The position numbers and the translations under genes are program-made. Source: Oceanospirillaceae bacterium (GTDB taxonomy: Bacteria > Pseudomonadota > Gammaproteobacteria > Pseudomonadales > Balneatricaceae). From it: 58,666 bases of DNA. Under the pieces are notes generated by a model. That model worked only from the letters and a program-made list of their open reading frames with translations. It did not search any database and had not been told where the DNA came from. The DNA is taken from assembly GCA_024640955.1 (NCBI GenBank), contig JAHEDZ010000004.1, positions 53,374 through 112,039 on the forward strand. Reading direction: 5' to 3'. Below are positions 36,513 to 44,452 of this stretch, in pieces (the first letter of the stretch is position 1; the number at the start of each line of letters is the position of its first letter).

Positions 36513-36988
36513 GCGTTACCTCTAAAGCGATCGCTGGGTAGTCGTTTTATGGGGGACGTGGTGCAGAGCTTCCAGCGGGCTAACCCAGCAGTGAGCGTTG
36601 ATCTTCAACTCAACGACCGTAAAGTGGATATTGTTGAGGAGGGGTTTGATATCGCACTGCGTATCGCGCGTTTGAAAGACTCATCGTTGGTGGCTCGCAA
36701 GCTATCAGAGGTACATGTTAGCCACAGAGCGGCAGTGAGATTTGGCTAGCCAGCAATTCTGGGGATTTTTTAGTTGATGCGGCGCGAGCGGGCGCGGGAA
36801 TTGTATCCGTGCCTAAGTTCATGGTTAGGCACCGTTTAGAGTCGGGGCAGTTAGAAGAGGTCTTGTGCGATGAGCCGCGGGAGATGCTTGGGCTCTATGC
36901 GGTTTATCCGCACAGAACCTTACTACCACTGAAGGTACGCAGTTTTAGCGACCATCTAGTTGAACACTTCAGCAAGTATCCTCTTTGA
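36513..36988 (+). pseudogene. decayed LysR-family regulator (N-terminus and middle lost)
   Basis: From 36516 the frame encodes a LysR effector domain (VDIVEEGFDIALRIARLKDSS) but no helix-turn-helix. It stops at 36747-36749, and the C-terminal part resumes in another frame at about 36747: SNSGDFLVDAARAGAGIVSVP then LESGQLEEVL, ending at 36988. Roughly half of a normal 300-aa LysR is missing, including the DNA-binding domain and the middle of the effector domain. The intact gene was probably the regulator of the divergent doxX-dioxygenase pair. Confidence 0.85.
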
Positions 36989-36993
36989 GGGCG

Positions 36994-37374
36994 TTAGCCG
37001 AATTCAGGCAGGTTAGGCTTGACGGTCTCCATACCGGCTTCGACCCAAGCGTCGTATCCACCGGAAATCGAGGTAACATTGACGTAGCCCATCTGATGCA
37101 AGGAGGCGGCTGCAAGGGCAGCACGACCACTGGTTTTACAGTAGAGCACAATCGCCTGATCACGCGCTTCGAACTCAGGCGCGCCTCCCATCTTAAACTC
37201 CAACAGCCCGCGCGGAATATTGATGGCGCCGGCGAGGTGGCCTTGCTGGTACTCGGCCGGTTCACGCACGTCAAGCAGCAGCTGTGACTGCTGAATTGCT
37301 GGTCCCGCGTCAGCCACACTCACTTCGCTTATCAGTTGTTTCGCTTCTGCGACAAGGTCTTGCGCTGTTTTCAC
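36994..37374 (-). CDS. single-domain rhodanese-like sulfurtransferase
   Basis: The 126-aa protein is a rhodanese domain with catalytic Cys in LYCKTSGRAALAA, preceded by LLLDVREPAEYQQGHLAGA. The loop C-K-T-S-G-R fits an active rhodanese or sulfur carrier. I start at GTG 37374, which has GGGAG seven bases upstream; an in-frame TTG 18 bases earlier lacks a site. It is convergent with the LysR remnant and divergent from a TehA-like gene. Confidence 0.86.
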   Translation of the reverse strand: MKTAQDLVAEAKQLISEVSVADAGPAIQQSQLLLDVREPAEYQQGHLAGAINIPRGLLEFKMGGAPEFEARDQAIVLYCKTSGRAALAAASLHQMGYVNVTSISGGYDAWVEAGMETVKPNLPEFG

Positions 37375-37453
37375 AGGTACGCTCCCGAACAAATTAAGTT
37401 TGCTTTGAACAGCATAGCAACATATATTCGAATTGTCTTATATAAAGGAGAAA

Positions 37454-38407
37454 ATGGTGTCGGCGATTCGTTATCTACCGGTAGCTACCTTCGCTACATT
37501 GATGGGCAGTGCCGGGCTTACACTGGCTTGGGAGAAGGCGGCGGAGGTTTTTGCGCTGCCGTTAATTGTCAGTCAACTGTTGCTGGCGTTTACAGCGTTA
37601 CTGCTGGTTCTGCTGGGCTCCACCTATCTGCTTAAGTTTCTCAACCACCGCGAAGCGGTCTGCGAGGAGTTTAACCACCCCATTAAGATCAGCTTCTTTC
37701 CGGCGTTCTCCATTGGTTTGATGTTGATCGCCACCGCTCTGCATCGTTATTTTCCAGAGGTTTCGTTGCTGCTCTGGTCAGTGGGTGCCGCAGTGCAGTT
37801 GGTACTGACATTGACGCTGATGAATGTCTGGATCCACCAAACGCGCACCCAGGTTAATCACACTACACCTGCTTGGTTTATCCCTATTGTTGGCAACATT
37901 ATTGCGCCCATAGAGGCGGTTGCACTGGGTTTCACTGAGATCGGTTGGTTCTATTTCTCTATTGGTCTGGTTTACTGGCTAGTGCTCAAAGTGCTGGTGT
38001 TTAACCGGGTGCTTTACCATGACCCGCTACCGCAGAATTTGCTACCGACTCTGTTCATTCTGATTGCACCGCCGGCAGTGGGCTTTATCGCTTACCAGCG
38101 GCTGACCGGCGGCGCTTTCGACGCCTTGGCGCACGTGCTTTATTACACCGCGCTTTTCTTGGTTATCCTACTGCTTACGCAGTTCGGCCGCTTTGCGCGT
38201 CTGCCCTTTTTTATCTCCTGGTGGGCGTACTCATTTCCATTGGCAGCCTTCACCATCGCGACTATGCTGATGTATCAACATACGCAGAGCCTCCTCTTTG
38301 AGTGGTTAAGTATCGCACTTTTGGTGCTCGTATCTCTGTTGATTAGCATGTTGGCTTGGCGGACGCTGCGGGCGGCGCTTAGCGGTAATCTTTTTAAACC
38401 GGATTAG
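37454..38407 (+). CDS. TehA/SLAC1-family (TDT) transporter
   Basis: The 317-aa protein has ten predicted helices and starts LPVATFATLMGSAGLTLAW, the opening of tellurite-resistance/dicarboxylate transporter (TDT) proteins. WFIPIVGNIIAPIEA is the conserved central motif. Members are anion channels or C4-dicarboxylate exporters. AAGGAG precedes ATG 37454, making this start much better than the upstream in-frame codon at 37433. MarC follows after 10 bases. Confidence 0.86.
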   Translation: MVSAIRYLPVATFATLMGSAGLTLAWEKAAEVFALPLIVSQLLLAFTALLLVLLGSTYLLKFLNHREAVCEEFNHPIKISFFPAFSIGLMLIATALHRYFPEVSLLLWSVGAAVQLVLTLTLMNVWIHQTRTQVNHTTPAWFIPIVGNIIAPIEAVALGFTEIGWFYFSIGLVYWLVLKVLVFNRVLYHDPLPQNLLPTLFILIAPPAVGFIAYQRLTGGAFDALAHVLYYTALFLVILLLTQFGRFARLPFFISWWAYSFPLAAFTIATMLMYQHTQSLLFEWLSIALLVLVSLLISMLAWRTLRAALSGNLFKPD

Positions 38408-38417
38408 TGGAGCCTCG

Positions 38418-39011
38418 ATGGATACCTATGCTGCGGCGGTAACGCTCTTTTTGATCATGGACCCACTGGGCAACATTCCGCTCTTCCTATCGATTCTATC
38501 GCAGGTTCCTGAACAGCGGCGTCGCCTGATACTAATACGTGAACTGCTGATTGCTTTGGGACTTATGCTGATCTTCCTCTTCAGTGGTCCGGCGCTGCTC
38601 AAGCTGTTGGGCCTTTCGACTGAGGCGGTCTCGATCAGTGGCGGGATCATCCTGATGATCATTGCGATTCGGATGATCTTCCCGTCTAGAGGCGGCCCGA
38701 TGGGTGATGACATGGACGACTCAGAGCCCTTGATCGTGCCGCTAGCGACACCGATGATTGCCGGCCCGTCTATTCTAGCGACTCTGGTGCTGTTGGCGGA
38801 GAGTCAGCCCGAGCGCTCGGTTGAGTGGCTCTATGCATTACTCGCAGCCTGGGGTATCTCAGCTGTAATTCTTTTGAGCTCACAATCCTTCTACCGCATT
38901 CTTGGTAAACGCGGTCTTAAAGCGATTGAGCGTTTGATGGGAATGATCTTAATATCCATTTCGGTGCAGATGCTGATCAACGGTATCGGACAACTCGATC
39001 TGATTCGTTAA
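38418..39011 (+). CDS. MarC-family (YhgN-like) membrane protein
   Basis: The 197-aa protein has six predicted helices and the signature LFLIMDPLGNIPLFLSIL near the start with PLATPMIAGPSILATLVLL in the middle. MarC family proteins, once linked to multiple antibiotic resistance, have no settled function; export of amino acids or redox-active solutes has been proposed for relatives. It lies ten bases after the TehA-like gene and 19 before the AhpD-like gene, so the three may form an operon. Confidence 0.9.
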   Translation: MDTYAAAVTLFLIMDPLGNIPLFLSILSQVPEQRRRLILIRELLIALGLMLIFLFSGPALLKLLGLSTEAVSISGGIILMIIAIRMIFPSRGGPMGDDMDDSEPLIVPLATPMIAGPSILATLVLLAESQPERSVEWLYALLAAWGISAVILLSSQSFYRILGKRGLKAIERLMGMILISISVQMLINGIGQLDLIR

Positions 39012-39030
39012 TACTACTAGGGGCAAGCCT

Positions 39031-39600
39031 GTGTCTTTTCCAATTAGTCGTTTTGAACCACCCGTACTAGCCGAGTTGCCAGCGGATATTCGCAGCCAGA
39101 TAGAGACCGTGCATGAGAAGTCGGGCTTCGTTCCCAATGTCTTTCTCGCGCTGGCTCGCCGACCTGCAGAGTTTCGGGCGTTTATGGCCTATCACGATGC
39201 GCTGATGGATAAGGAGGGTAACCTCAGCAAAGCCGAGCGCGAGATGATTGTTGTTACCACGAGTGCGGCGAACCAGTGCCAGTACTGTGTCATCTCGCAC
39301 GGTGCAATACTGCGCATCAGAGCTAAGAACTCGTTGATTGCCGACCAGTTGGCAACCAACTACCGCAAGGCTGATATCACCGAACGTCAGCGCGTAATGC
39401 TCGACTTCGCTATGAAGGTTGCTGAGCACGCCTATGAGGTTTCAGACTCTGACTTTGACCAGCTCGCTGCTGTTGGCCTCGATCAGGAGGACGCTTGGGA
39501 CATCGCAGCTATTGCAGCCTTCTTCGGTATGTCGAACCGCATGGCAAACATGATGAACATGCGTGCCAATGATGAGTTCTACACCCTAGGGCGAGGTTAA
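39031..39600 (+). CDS. AhpD/carboxymuconolactone-decarboxylase-like peroxidase-related protein
   Basis: The 189-aa protein (GTG start) has the CMD/AhpD helical fold with redox motif CQYCVISHG (Cys-x-x-Cys and His three residues on) near residue 89. It resembles the uncharacterised peroxidase-related subfamily rather than AhpD proper. A role in removing hydroperoxides, with unknown electron donor, is likely. The ending MMNMRANDEFYTLGR is typical of the subfamily. Confidence 0.88.
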   Translation: MSFPISRFEPPVLAELPADIRSQIETVHEKSGFVPNVFLALARRPAEFRAFMAYHDALMDKEGNLSKAEREMIVVTTSAANQCQYCVISHGAILRIRAKNSLIADQLATNYRKADITERQRVMLDFAMKVAEHAYEVSDSDFDQLAAVGLDQEDAWDIAAIAAFFGMSNRMANMMNMRANDEFYTLGRG

Positions 39601-39734
39601 ACCAGTACTTTGACTATCTGGTTTGCCCACTCAATTGCGTGCCGGTAGGCGACGTCGAATAACTGTAGGGGTTGTTCTAGTTCTGCTGTCGCTGTAACTA
39701 CTGCCTTTCCAATAATGGCGTATGTCTCAACCAT
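39597..39734 (-). CDS. 45-aa ORF, uncertain
   Basis: A minus-strand ATG at 39734 opens a 45-codon frame (MVETYAIIGKAVV at its start) that stops inside the end of the AhpD-like gene. It has mixed composition and no obvious ribosome site. I recognise nothing in it. It is in tandem with two better-supported small ORFs on the same strand. Confidence 0.25.
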   Translation of the reverse strand: MVETYAIIGKAVVTATAELEQPLQLFDVAYRHAIEWANQIVKVLV

Positions 39735-39768
39735 AGCAGTTGATCAGCAGATGAGAGTGGTGGCGGAA

Positions 39769-39858
39769 TCAGTTTGGCCGACTGTCTCTATTGTTAGTCC
39801 AAAGCATCAAGATCGCGGCGACGATAAAGAAGCCCCAGAAGAGCAGGGTGGAATCCAT
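39769..39858 (-). CDS. 29-aa single-helix membrane protein candidate
   Basis: The minus-strand ORF from ATG 39858 encodes a 29-aa peptide: a short acidic start (MDSTLLF), a hydrophobic stretch of about 17 residues rich in Phe, Ile, Ala and Leu, and a polar tail NNRDSRPN. AAGGAA lies about 12 bases upstream, somewhat far. The clean helix-plus-polar-tail design is typical of bacterial small membrane proteins. It lies downstream of the 46-aa ORF on the same strand. Confidence 0.45.
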   Translation of the reverse strand: MDSTLLFWGFFIVAAILMLWTNNRDSRPN

Positions 39859-39969
39859 AGCGCTTAGTTATTCCTTATCGTTATTAAGAGACTGGTTGTT
39901 AGGCTAACATCGCTATCGGTATATTAAAATAGTTTTATATAACTTTCGAGGGGGCTAGAGATTGGTGAA

Positions 39970-39990
39970 CCCCACTCGAGCTGAGTGGGG
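39970..39990. terminator. Stable hairpin downstream of the 46-aa ORF
   Basis: CCCCACTC (39970-39977) and GAGTGGGG (39983-39990) form a perfect 8-bp stem with a GAGCT loop. It begins 14 bases after the 46-aa ORF stop on the minus strand. No U-tract follows on either strand, so it may stabilise the message 3' end rather than terminate alone. Confidence 0.5.
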
Positions 39991-40003
39991 CTCTTGATGC
40001 ACG

Positions 40004-40144
40004 CTAGGGCTGGTTGATGAGGGGCTCATCTCGAACTAGCGGCTCGCGCTTCGGCCGATCGATCTGCGACCAGCGCACGCAAAGGTAGCTTACAAGGGTT
40101 ACCAGTATAGGAAGGCCTAAATCGGCAATGGTCTCCAGATTCAT
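40004..40144 (-). CDS. 46-aa small membrane protein
   Basis: ATG 40144 on the minus strand is preceded by a perfect GGAGGT at the right spacing. The peptide has one predicted membrane helix (about residues 8-24, LGLPILVTLVSYLCV) and a charged cytoplasmic tail (QIDRPKREPLVRDEP). I recognise no family. Together with 39769-39858 it suggests a small-protein transcript in an otherwise empty 950-bp gap. The plus-strand region 40145-40359 is AT-rich and shows no other gene. Confidence 0.65.
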   Translation of the reverse strand: MNLETIADLGLPILVTLVSYLCVRWSQIDRPKREPLVRDEPLINQP

Positions 40145-40359
40145 TGTTGTACCTCCATTGTATGGTGGTCATTCAATCCTAGTCCTAATTCTTACCCTCT
40201 GCTTGCTGGCGTCCAGTGTTAACTTGAGTCAGATTAATGTGTTTTTAAGTTGTTGTATTTGTTTAAGAACAGTTCCCACCAATTTCTAAAATTCAGATTA
40301 GGTATTCAAAGTAATATTTTGATTTTATAACTTAAGGCTCAAAATCCGGAGTGGTGGTG

Positions 40360-40407
40360 ATGAGAGAGTTAGCCAGCATGGAATTGGCTAATATGCTGCC
40401 GATTTAA
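40360..40407 (+). CDS. 15-aa leader-like peptide, possibly a bacteriocin-leader remnant
   Basis: ATG 40360 has CCGGAG eight bases upstream and encodes MRELASMELANMLPI before a stop. The opening resembles double-glycine leader peptides of class II microcins/bacteriocins (MRELxxxEIxxVSGG), but the GG cleavage site and any core peptide are missing. It could be the start of a decayed bacteriocin gene or a chance ORF. Confidence 0.3.
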   Translation: MRELASMELANMLPI

Positions 40408-40554
40408 AGAGCAAATTGAAGAACTTTCAATTTAGACCCATTGTTAATGGGGCGCCCATGAACCCGGGTTGCAGTTTACGATTTGACTTAGTTCTCCGAA
40501 GCTCTAGTATGAAGGGGAGGGTAAGATATTCCCGCCAACCGAAGGAGGTGTCAG

Positions 40555-40878
40555 ATGGAAAGTCGTACCACCAAGCTCGAAGTTGTTATTCCCCCTGATG
40601 TCGCATTCCGCGACCTCAATCTACAACACGACCCAAATTCCGGCGGTATTGTTTTCGAGTACCAGCCGATCGAACGTATCTGTGAGGCTTCAGGGATAGA
40701 GGTTGATCACCTATCCGAAGAGTGTGAGGACGATCTGGGCGATTTCTTGATGTCCTGGTACCTAAAACACCGCGCTTTTGGTGGCGAGCCTGACTTCGTT
40801 GCCGACTCTATACTTGAGGAGATGAAGTTAATCGAAGCGGCAGGGCAGCGCTTCACTTTACCAGCCGGCCATGCTTGA
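40555..40878 (+). CDS. hypothetical acidic 107-aa protein
   Basis: The ORF has a consensus ribosome site, AAGGAGGT, nine bases before its ATG, so it is probably translated strongly. The protein is acidic (for example SEECEDDLGDFL) with no signal peptide, membrane segment or motif I recognise. FEYQPIERICEASGI and the middle acidic helix look soluble. It stands alone, convergent with the EAL gene. Function unknown. Confidence 0.72.
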   Translation: MESRTTKLEVVIPPDVAFRDLNLQHDPNSGGIVFEYQPIERICEASGIEVDHLSEECEDDLGDFLMSWYLKHRAFGGEPDFVADSILEEMKLIEAAGQRFTLPAGHA

Positions 40879-40956
40879 TCGATTCTGAGCTATCCAGCAA
40901 TCGGGGCAGTTAGACACACGTCGCTGCTCCTCACTTACCTGTGATTTTCAAGTAAC

Positions 40957-43020
40957 TTAACAAGCGCGCGGTTGCGTAATCATCTTGAGCAGATCAGCCT
41001 CAGCTAGAGGCTTGCTGATGAGATAGCCCTGAATCATTGAACACTTCTCTTTGCGTAGCCAATTGAGCTCCTCTTTTGTCTCCACACCTTCGGCCACCTG
41101 AGAAATCCCAAGCTCTTGGCATAGCTGAATTGTGGAGCGGACGATCGCTGCAGTGCGCGGTTCAGTATCGACATGAGTGATAAAAGATCGGTCGATCTTC
41201 AGCTCCTGCACAGGCAGGTCACGCACATACGCGAGTGAGGCTTGCCCCGTACCGTAGTCATCAATCGCTAGCTTGAATCCCATTGCTCTGAGACGCTGCA
41301 GATAAGCTTGCGCTGAATCTGGGTCGGACATCAGAGCACTCTCCGTCACCTCTAAACAGATATTCCCTGGAGCAATACCTGTGCGCTGCAACTCATTTTG
41401 CATATGGGTCTCCAGCGAGGGGTTGTCGAGGTCTAGAGTCGATAGGTTGACTGCAACGACCAGGTCTAATCCGGCTTGCTGCCAGCGCTTGGCTGCGTTC
41501 ATCGCCTCGGTGACGACCCAGGGGGTTACTTTGCGGATAAAACCTGTCTGTTCGCAGAATGGGATAAACAGGTCTGGGCGCACATAGCCGCGCTGAGGGT
41601 GGTGCCAGCGAATAAGCGCTTCAACTGCGGTAATGCGCTCGTTTGCGGAGCACCATTTAGGTTGGTAGACCAGCTCAAACTGCTCCTCCTGCAGTGCGAT
41701 ACGTAATTCTCCCAAAAGCGTTAGTGACTCAGCCTCGCTGGGAGGAGGTACTTCCTCCAGTTCGATGCAGCTCTTGTGGTGCCGTTTCGCAGAGTCCAGT
41801 GCCTCCTCTGCCGAGCGCAGCAGGGCCTCTGGGGATTTGGTTGAGTCACTAGCATCTACAATGGCTGCGCGCAGATCGATATAGATTTTCTGATCAGAGA
41901 GGTCGATCGGGTGTTCAAAGGCGGCTAAAACGGCGTTCACCAGCGCACGGGTCTCGTCTATAGACTCGTTAGTTAACACGAGGCCAAAACGGTTCGATTC
42001 GACTCGGCAGAGGTTGAAGCGCTCCGCGCTAAGCGTCTCAAGGCGACGCGCCACCTTTGTCAGTGCCTCATCCCCTAGGTGATAGCCTAGCGCCTTGTTG
42101 ATCTGGGCGAAGCGATTGATATCCAGCAGCACCAGATTGGCTTCGGGGGCAACGACGGCTGACTCCAGTTCCTGCATAAACTTAAGACGGCTACCCAGCC
42201 CCGTTAAGCGATCCTCAAATGCTAGACGTTTGATCTGTCGCTCTCTGCCCATAATGCCGCTACGCATGTGGTCAAGCGCCTTTAGCAAGCGCCCGAGTTC
42301 TGGGCTGCGCGCGTTGGGTATCTCAGTAGTGTAGTCACCCGATGCGATCCGATCCGCTACCTGCACGGGCTCTTTGAGTAGAGCAGCGATACTGCGTGCG
42401 AACAGGTAGGAGAAGGCGAGTGATAGAGAGACCACAATCAACTCTATTAAAAGGATCATCGTGCCGAGCGCCGCTGAGTTCTCTCGGTACTCGGCCTCAC
42501 TTGCGGCCATCGCGTCCTGCTGGGCGATGCTAACCGCCTCAGCCTCCTCAAGGAGTTGATTCAATACGGGCTGAGTATTTTCAGCAAAGTGTGCGCGAGC
42601 TGCGGCCAAGCCGTTGAACTCGATCTCCTCAACAGTCGCTTGAAAGCGGTCGGCGTACATATTACGCAGTTCGATAAAGCGGCTTATTGCAGGGGTGCTT
42701 AGCTCTTTAGAGAGAGTGCGGACCGCCGCATCAGCGCCTCGCAGAGCCTCGTCCATCGCTCGATAGAGAGGGATGCGTTCAACTCGCTCCTCTGTCTGTA
42801 AAAGTGTAAGTAACTGAACCGTCGCAATCTGAACTCGTTTTGCCGCACGCTGTGCTAGCAAAGCCCGGCGAGTCTGATCTTCAACTAATAGGCGCATCTC
42901 TTGAGAGGCGTTTTGCGAAAAGTTGATCGATAGATAGGTGCTCGTACTCATGATAATGACAAGCGCGAGAAAAGCGAGGCTGAGGCGAGTTCTCAGTGAG
43001 GTGTCGGAGAGTATTGGCAT
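40957..43020 (-). CDS. membrane GGDEF(degenerate)-EAL c-di-GMP phosphodiesterase
   Basis: The 687-aa protein has an N-terminal membrane helix (about 12-30), a periplasmic four-helix-bundle sensor (about 35-200), a second helix, HAMP, GGDEF and EAL domains. The GGDEF site is degenerate: ESNRF stands where GGDEF should be, so cyclase activity is unlikely. The EAL domain keeps EALIRW, VNLSTLDL, LEVTESAL, AIDDYGTG and the ELKIDRSF and AEGVET blocks, so it should hydrolyse c-di-GMP. ATG 43020 is chosen because the transmembrane sensor begins there; the frame extends 126 codons upstream across bufA without support. Confidence 0.87.
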   Translation of the reverse strand: MPILSDTSLRTRLSLAFLALVIIMSTSTYLSINFSQNASQEMRLLVEDQTRRALLAQRAAKRVQIATVQLLTLLQTEERVERIPLYRAMDEALRGADAAVRTLSKELSTPAISRFIELRNMYADRFQATVEEIEFNGLAAARAHFAENTQPVLNQLLEEAEAVSIAQQDAMAASEAEYRENSAALGTMILLIELIVVSLSLAFSYLFARSIAALLKEPVQVADRIASGDYTTEIPNARSPELGRLLKALDHMRSGIMGRERQIKRLAFEDRLTGLGSRLKFMQELESAVVAPEANLVLLDINRFAQINKALGYHLGDEALTKVARRLETLSAERFNLCRVESNRFGLVLTNESIDETRALVNAVLAAFEHPIDLSDQKIYIDLRAAIVDASDSTKSPEALLRSAEEALDSAKRHHKSCIELEEVPPPSEAESLTLLGELRIALQEEQFELVYQPKWCSANERITAVEALIRWHHPQRGYVRPDLFIPFCEQTGFIRKVTPWVVTEAMNAAKRWQQAGLDLVVAVNLSTLDLDNPSLETHMQNELQRTGIAPGNICLEVTESALMSDPDSAQAYLQRLRAMGFKLAIDDYGTGQASLAYVRDLPVQELKIDRSFITHVDTEPRTAAIVRSTIQLCQELGISQVAEGVETKEELNWLRKEKCSMIQGYLISKPLAEADLLKMITQPRAC

Positions 43021-43168
43021 AACTACTGCATCACTTATCTTAAAATTCGGTTCGAGTCTGCTACTTCGATTTGTCTGCTGGACAGTCTGTTCCTTACACG
43101 CTTTGTGCCAACTTTTCCGATTCTGGTTTGAAATGTCGAAAAATTTGTTAGAAGTTTTTGTAATTTTT

Positions 43169-43196
43169 TGTAAGGAGTTGGGAACAGGGCCGTCTA
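43169..43196 (+). promoter_or_regulatory. ECF-sigma-like promoter of the bufferin operon
   Basis: TGTAAG (43169-43174) and CGTCTA (43191-43196), separated by 16 bases, resemble the -35/-10 of ECF sigma factor promoters and lie about 45 bases before bufA. Bufferin-type (gig) operons in Caulobacter are driven by the metal-responsive ECF factor SigF. No ECF factor is in the window. The assignment is by pattern only. Confidence 0.4.
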
Positions 43197-43241
43197 AAGG
43201 CGGTAACACAAAAAACCTAATCAATAATCTTGAGGTGTGAC

Positions 43242-43535
43242 ATGGAAAATAAAATTTCAAAATCTGGCGTAGCACTGGCACTGAGCACTGCACTGGCACT
43301 CTCAGCCACAAGCGGCACTGTGACAGCTTCAGACAAGGAGAAGTGCTACGGCGTAGCGCTAGCAGGTGAAAACGACTGTAAGGCGGGCCCGGGTACATCT
43401 TGCGCTGGTAGCTCTACACGCGACTATCAGGGCAATGCCTGGTCGATTGTTGCCAAAGGTACTTGTGAAACCCTTAACTCTCCAACTTCGCCGACCGGTA
43501 AGGGCCAGTTGATGACGTTTGAAGAGAAGATGTAA
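43242..43535 (+). CDS. bufA: bufferin-type precursor peptide (DUF2282)
   Basis: The 97-aa precursor has a Sec signal peptide (about residues 1-29, ending SGTVTA) and a mature part with four Cys: [19 protein letters not shown] and GTCETL. This matches the DUF2282/bufferin family, in which DUF692 enzymes convert Cys residues to thiooxazole-type heterocycles that bind copper in the periplasm. GAGGTG precedes ATG 43242. It heads bufB-bufC-bufD. A tail of about 20 residues after the last Cys ([17 protein letters not shown]) is longer than in many relatives. Confidence 0.9.
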   Translation: MENKISKSGVALALSTALALSATSGTVTASDKEKCYGVALAGENDCKAGPGTSCAGSSTRDYQGNAWSIVAKGTCETLNSPTSPTGKGQLMTFEEKM

Positions 43536-43573
43536 TCCGGCTTGCCGTAAGCAAGTATGAGGAGCTTGGACCG

Positions 43574-44452
43574 ATGACCCTACTAGCCCAGCAGAAAAGT
43601 CTACCGAACCGTGCCGGTATCGGTCTGAAGTTCCGCCATATTGATCAATTTTTACAAGAGTCGCCTGACATCGGTTTTGTCGAGGTGCATGCAGAGAACT
43701 ACATGGTTGATGGGGGCATTCGTTTAGCACAGCTGGAGGCAGTGCGCGACAAGTACCCTTTATCAATTCATGGCGTTGCCGCTTCTCTTGGCTCTGAATC
43801 AGCCCTTGATCCCGAGCATCTGCGCCGTCTCAAACGTTTGGTTGATCGCTACCAACCGCAGAGTTTCTCTGAGCACCTTGCCTGGTCTACTCATGCAGGT
43901 GTCTATTACAACGACCTGTTGCCACTCACTTATACCCAAAAGCGACTTCAGCGAGTGGTTGAGCATATAGACCAGCTGCAGAGCCACTTGGGCATCCGCA
44001 TCCTGCTGGAGAATCCATCGACCTATGTCAGCTTTCAGGCTTCGGAACTAGCTGAGACGGACTTCATCGCCGAAGTCGTCAAGCGTTCCGGTTGTGGCCT
44101 TTTACTCGATGTAAATAACATCTATGTGAGCTGCGCGAATCAGGGGTGGAATTCACATGAGTACATGTGCGCTCTGCCGCTGGACACTGTGGGAGAGGTT
44201 CATCTTGCCGGATACACAGAGGAGTTAGATGCTGAGGGTGAGCGGGTATTGATCGATAGCCACAGCGCTGAAGTTGCTGATGATGTCTGGCAGCTATATC
44301 GCAAGCTGTTGGGCATTGTTGGAGCCCAGCCGACACTGCTGGAGCGGGATGGCGCACTACCAGACTTAGGCGTTTTGTTAGTCGAGGCGCGAGGTGCCGA
44401 TGTGTTAATGCAGCCCAATATGCAAACCGCGAAGGTTTGCTATGCAGTCTGA
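43574..44452 (+). CDS. bufB: DUF692 (MbnB/BufB-type) multinuclear iron enzyme
   Basis: The 292-aa TIM-barrel protein belongs to the DUF692 family, whose members MbnB, TglH and BufB modify peptidyl Cys with an iron cluster. Likely ligands are visible: HGVAASLG, the Glu in LLENPSTY, LLDVNN, EVHLAGY, IDSHS and LLERDG. It should act on BufA before export with help from BufC. It begins 38 bases after bufA and overlaps bufC by 11 bases. Confidence 0.93.
   Translation: MTLLAQQKSLPNRAGIGLKFRHIDQFLQESPDIGFVEVHAENYMVDGGIRLAQLEAVRDKYPLSIHGVAASLGSESALDPEHLRRLKRLVDRYQPQSFSEHLAWSTHAGVYYNDLLPLTYTQKRLQRVVEHIDQLQSHLGIRILLENPSTYVSFQASELAETDFIAEVVKRSGCGLLLDVNNIYVSCANQGWNSHEYMCALPLDTVGEVHLAGYTEELDAEGERVLIDSHSAEVADDVWQLYRKLLGIVGAQPTLLERDGALPDLGVLLVEARGADVLMQPNMQTAKVCYAV

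Noticed and set aside
40416-40598. 60-aa ORF before the 107-aa protein
   Set aside because: It overlaps the strong ribosome site and start of the 107-aa gene in another frame and has an unlikely composition.
43021-43398. 126-codon extension of the EAL protein antisense to bufA
   Set aside because: It precedes the natural membrane-helix start, has odd composition and opposes a well-supported gene with signal peptide and conserved Cys.
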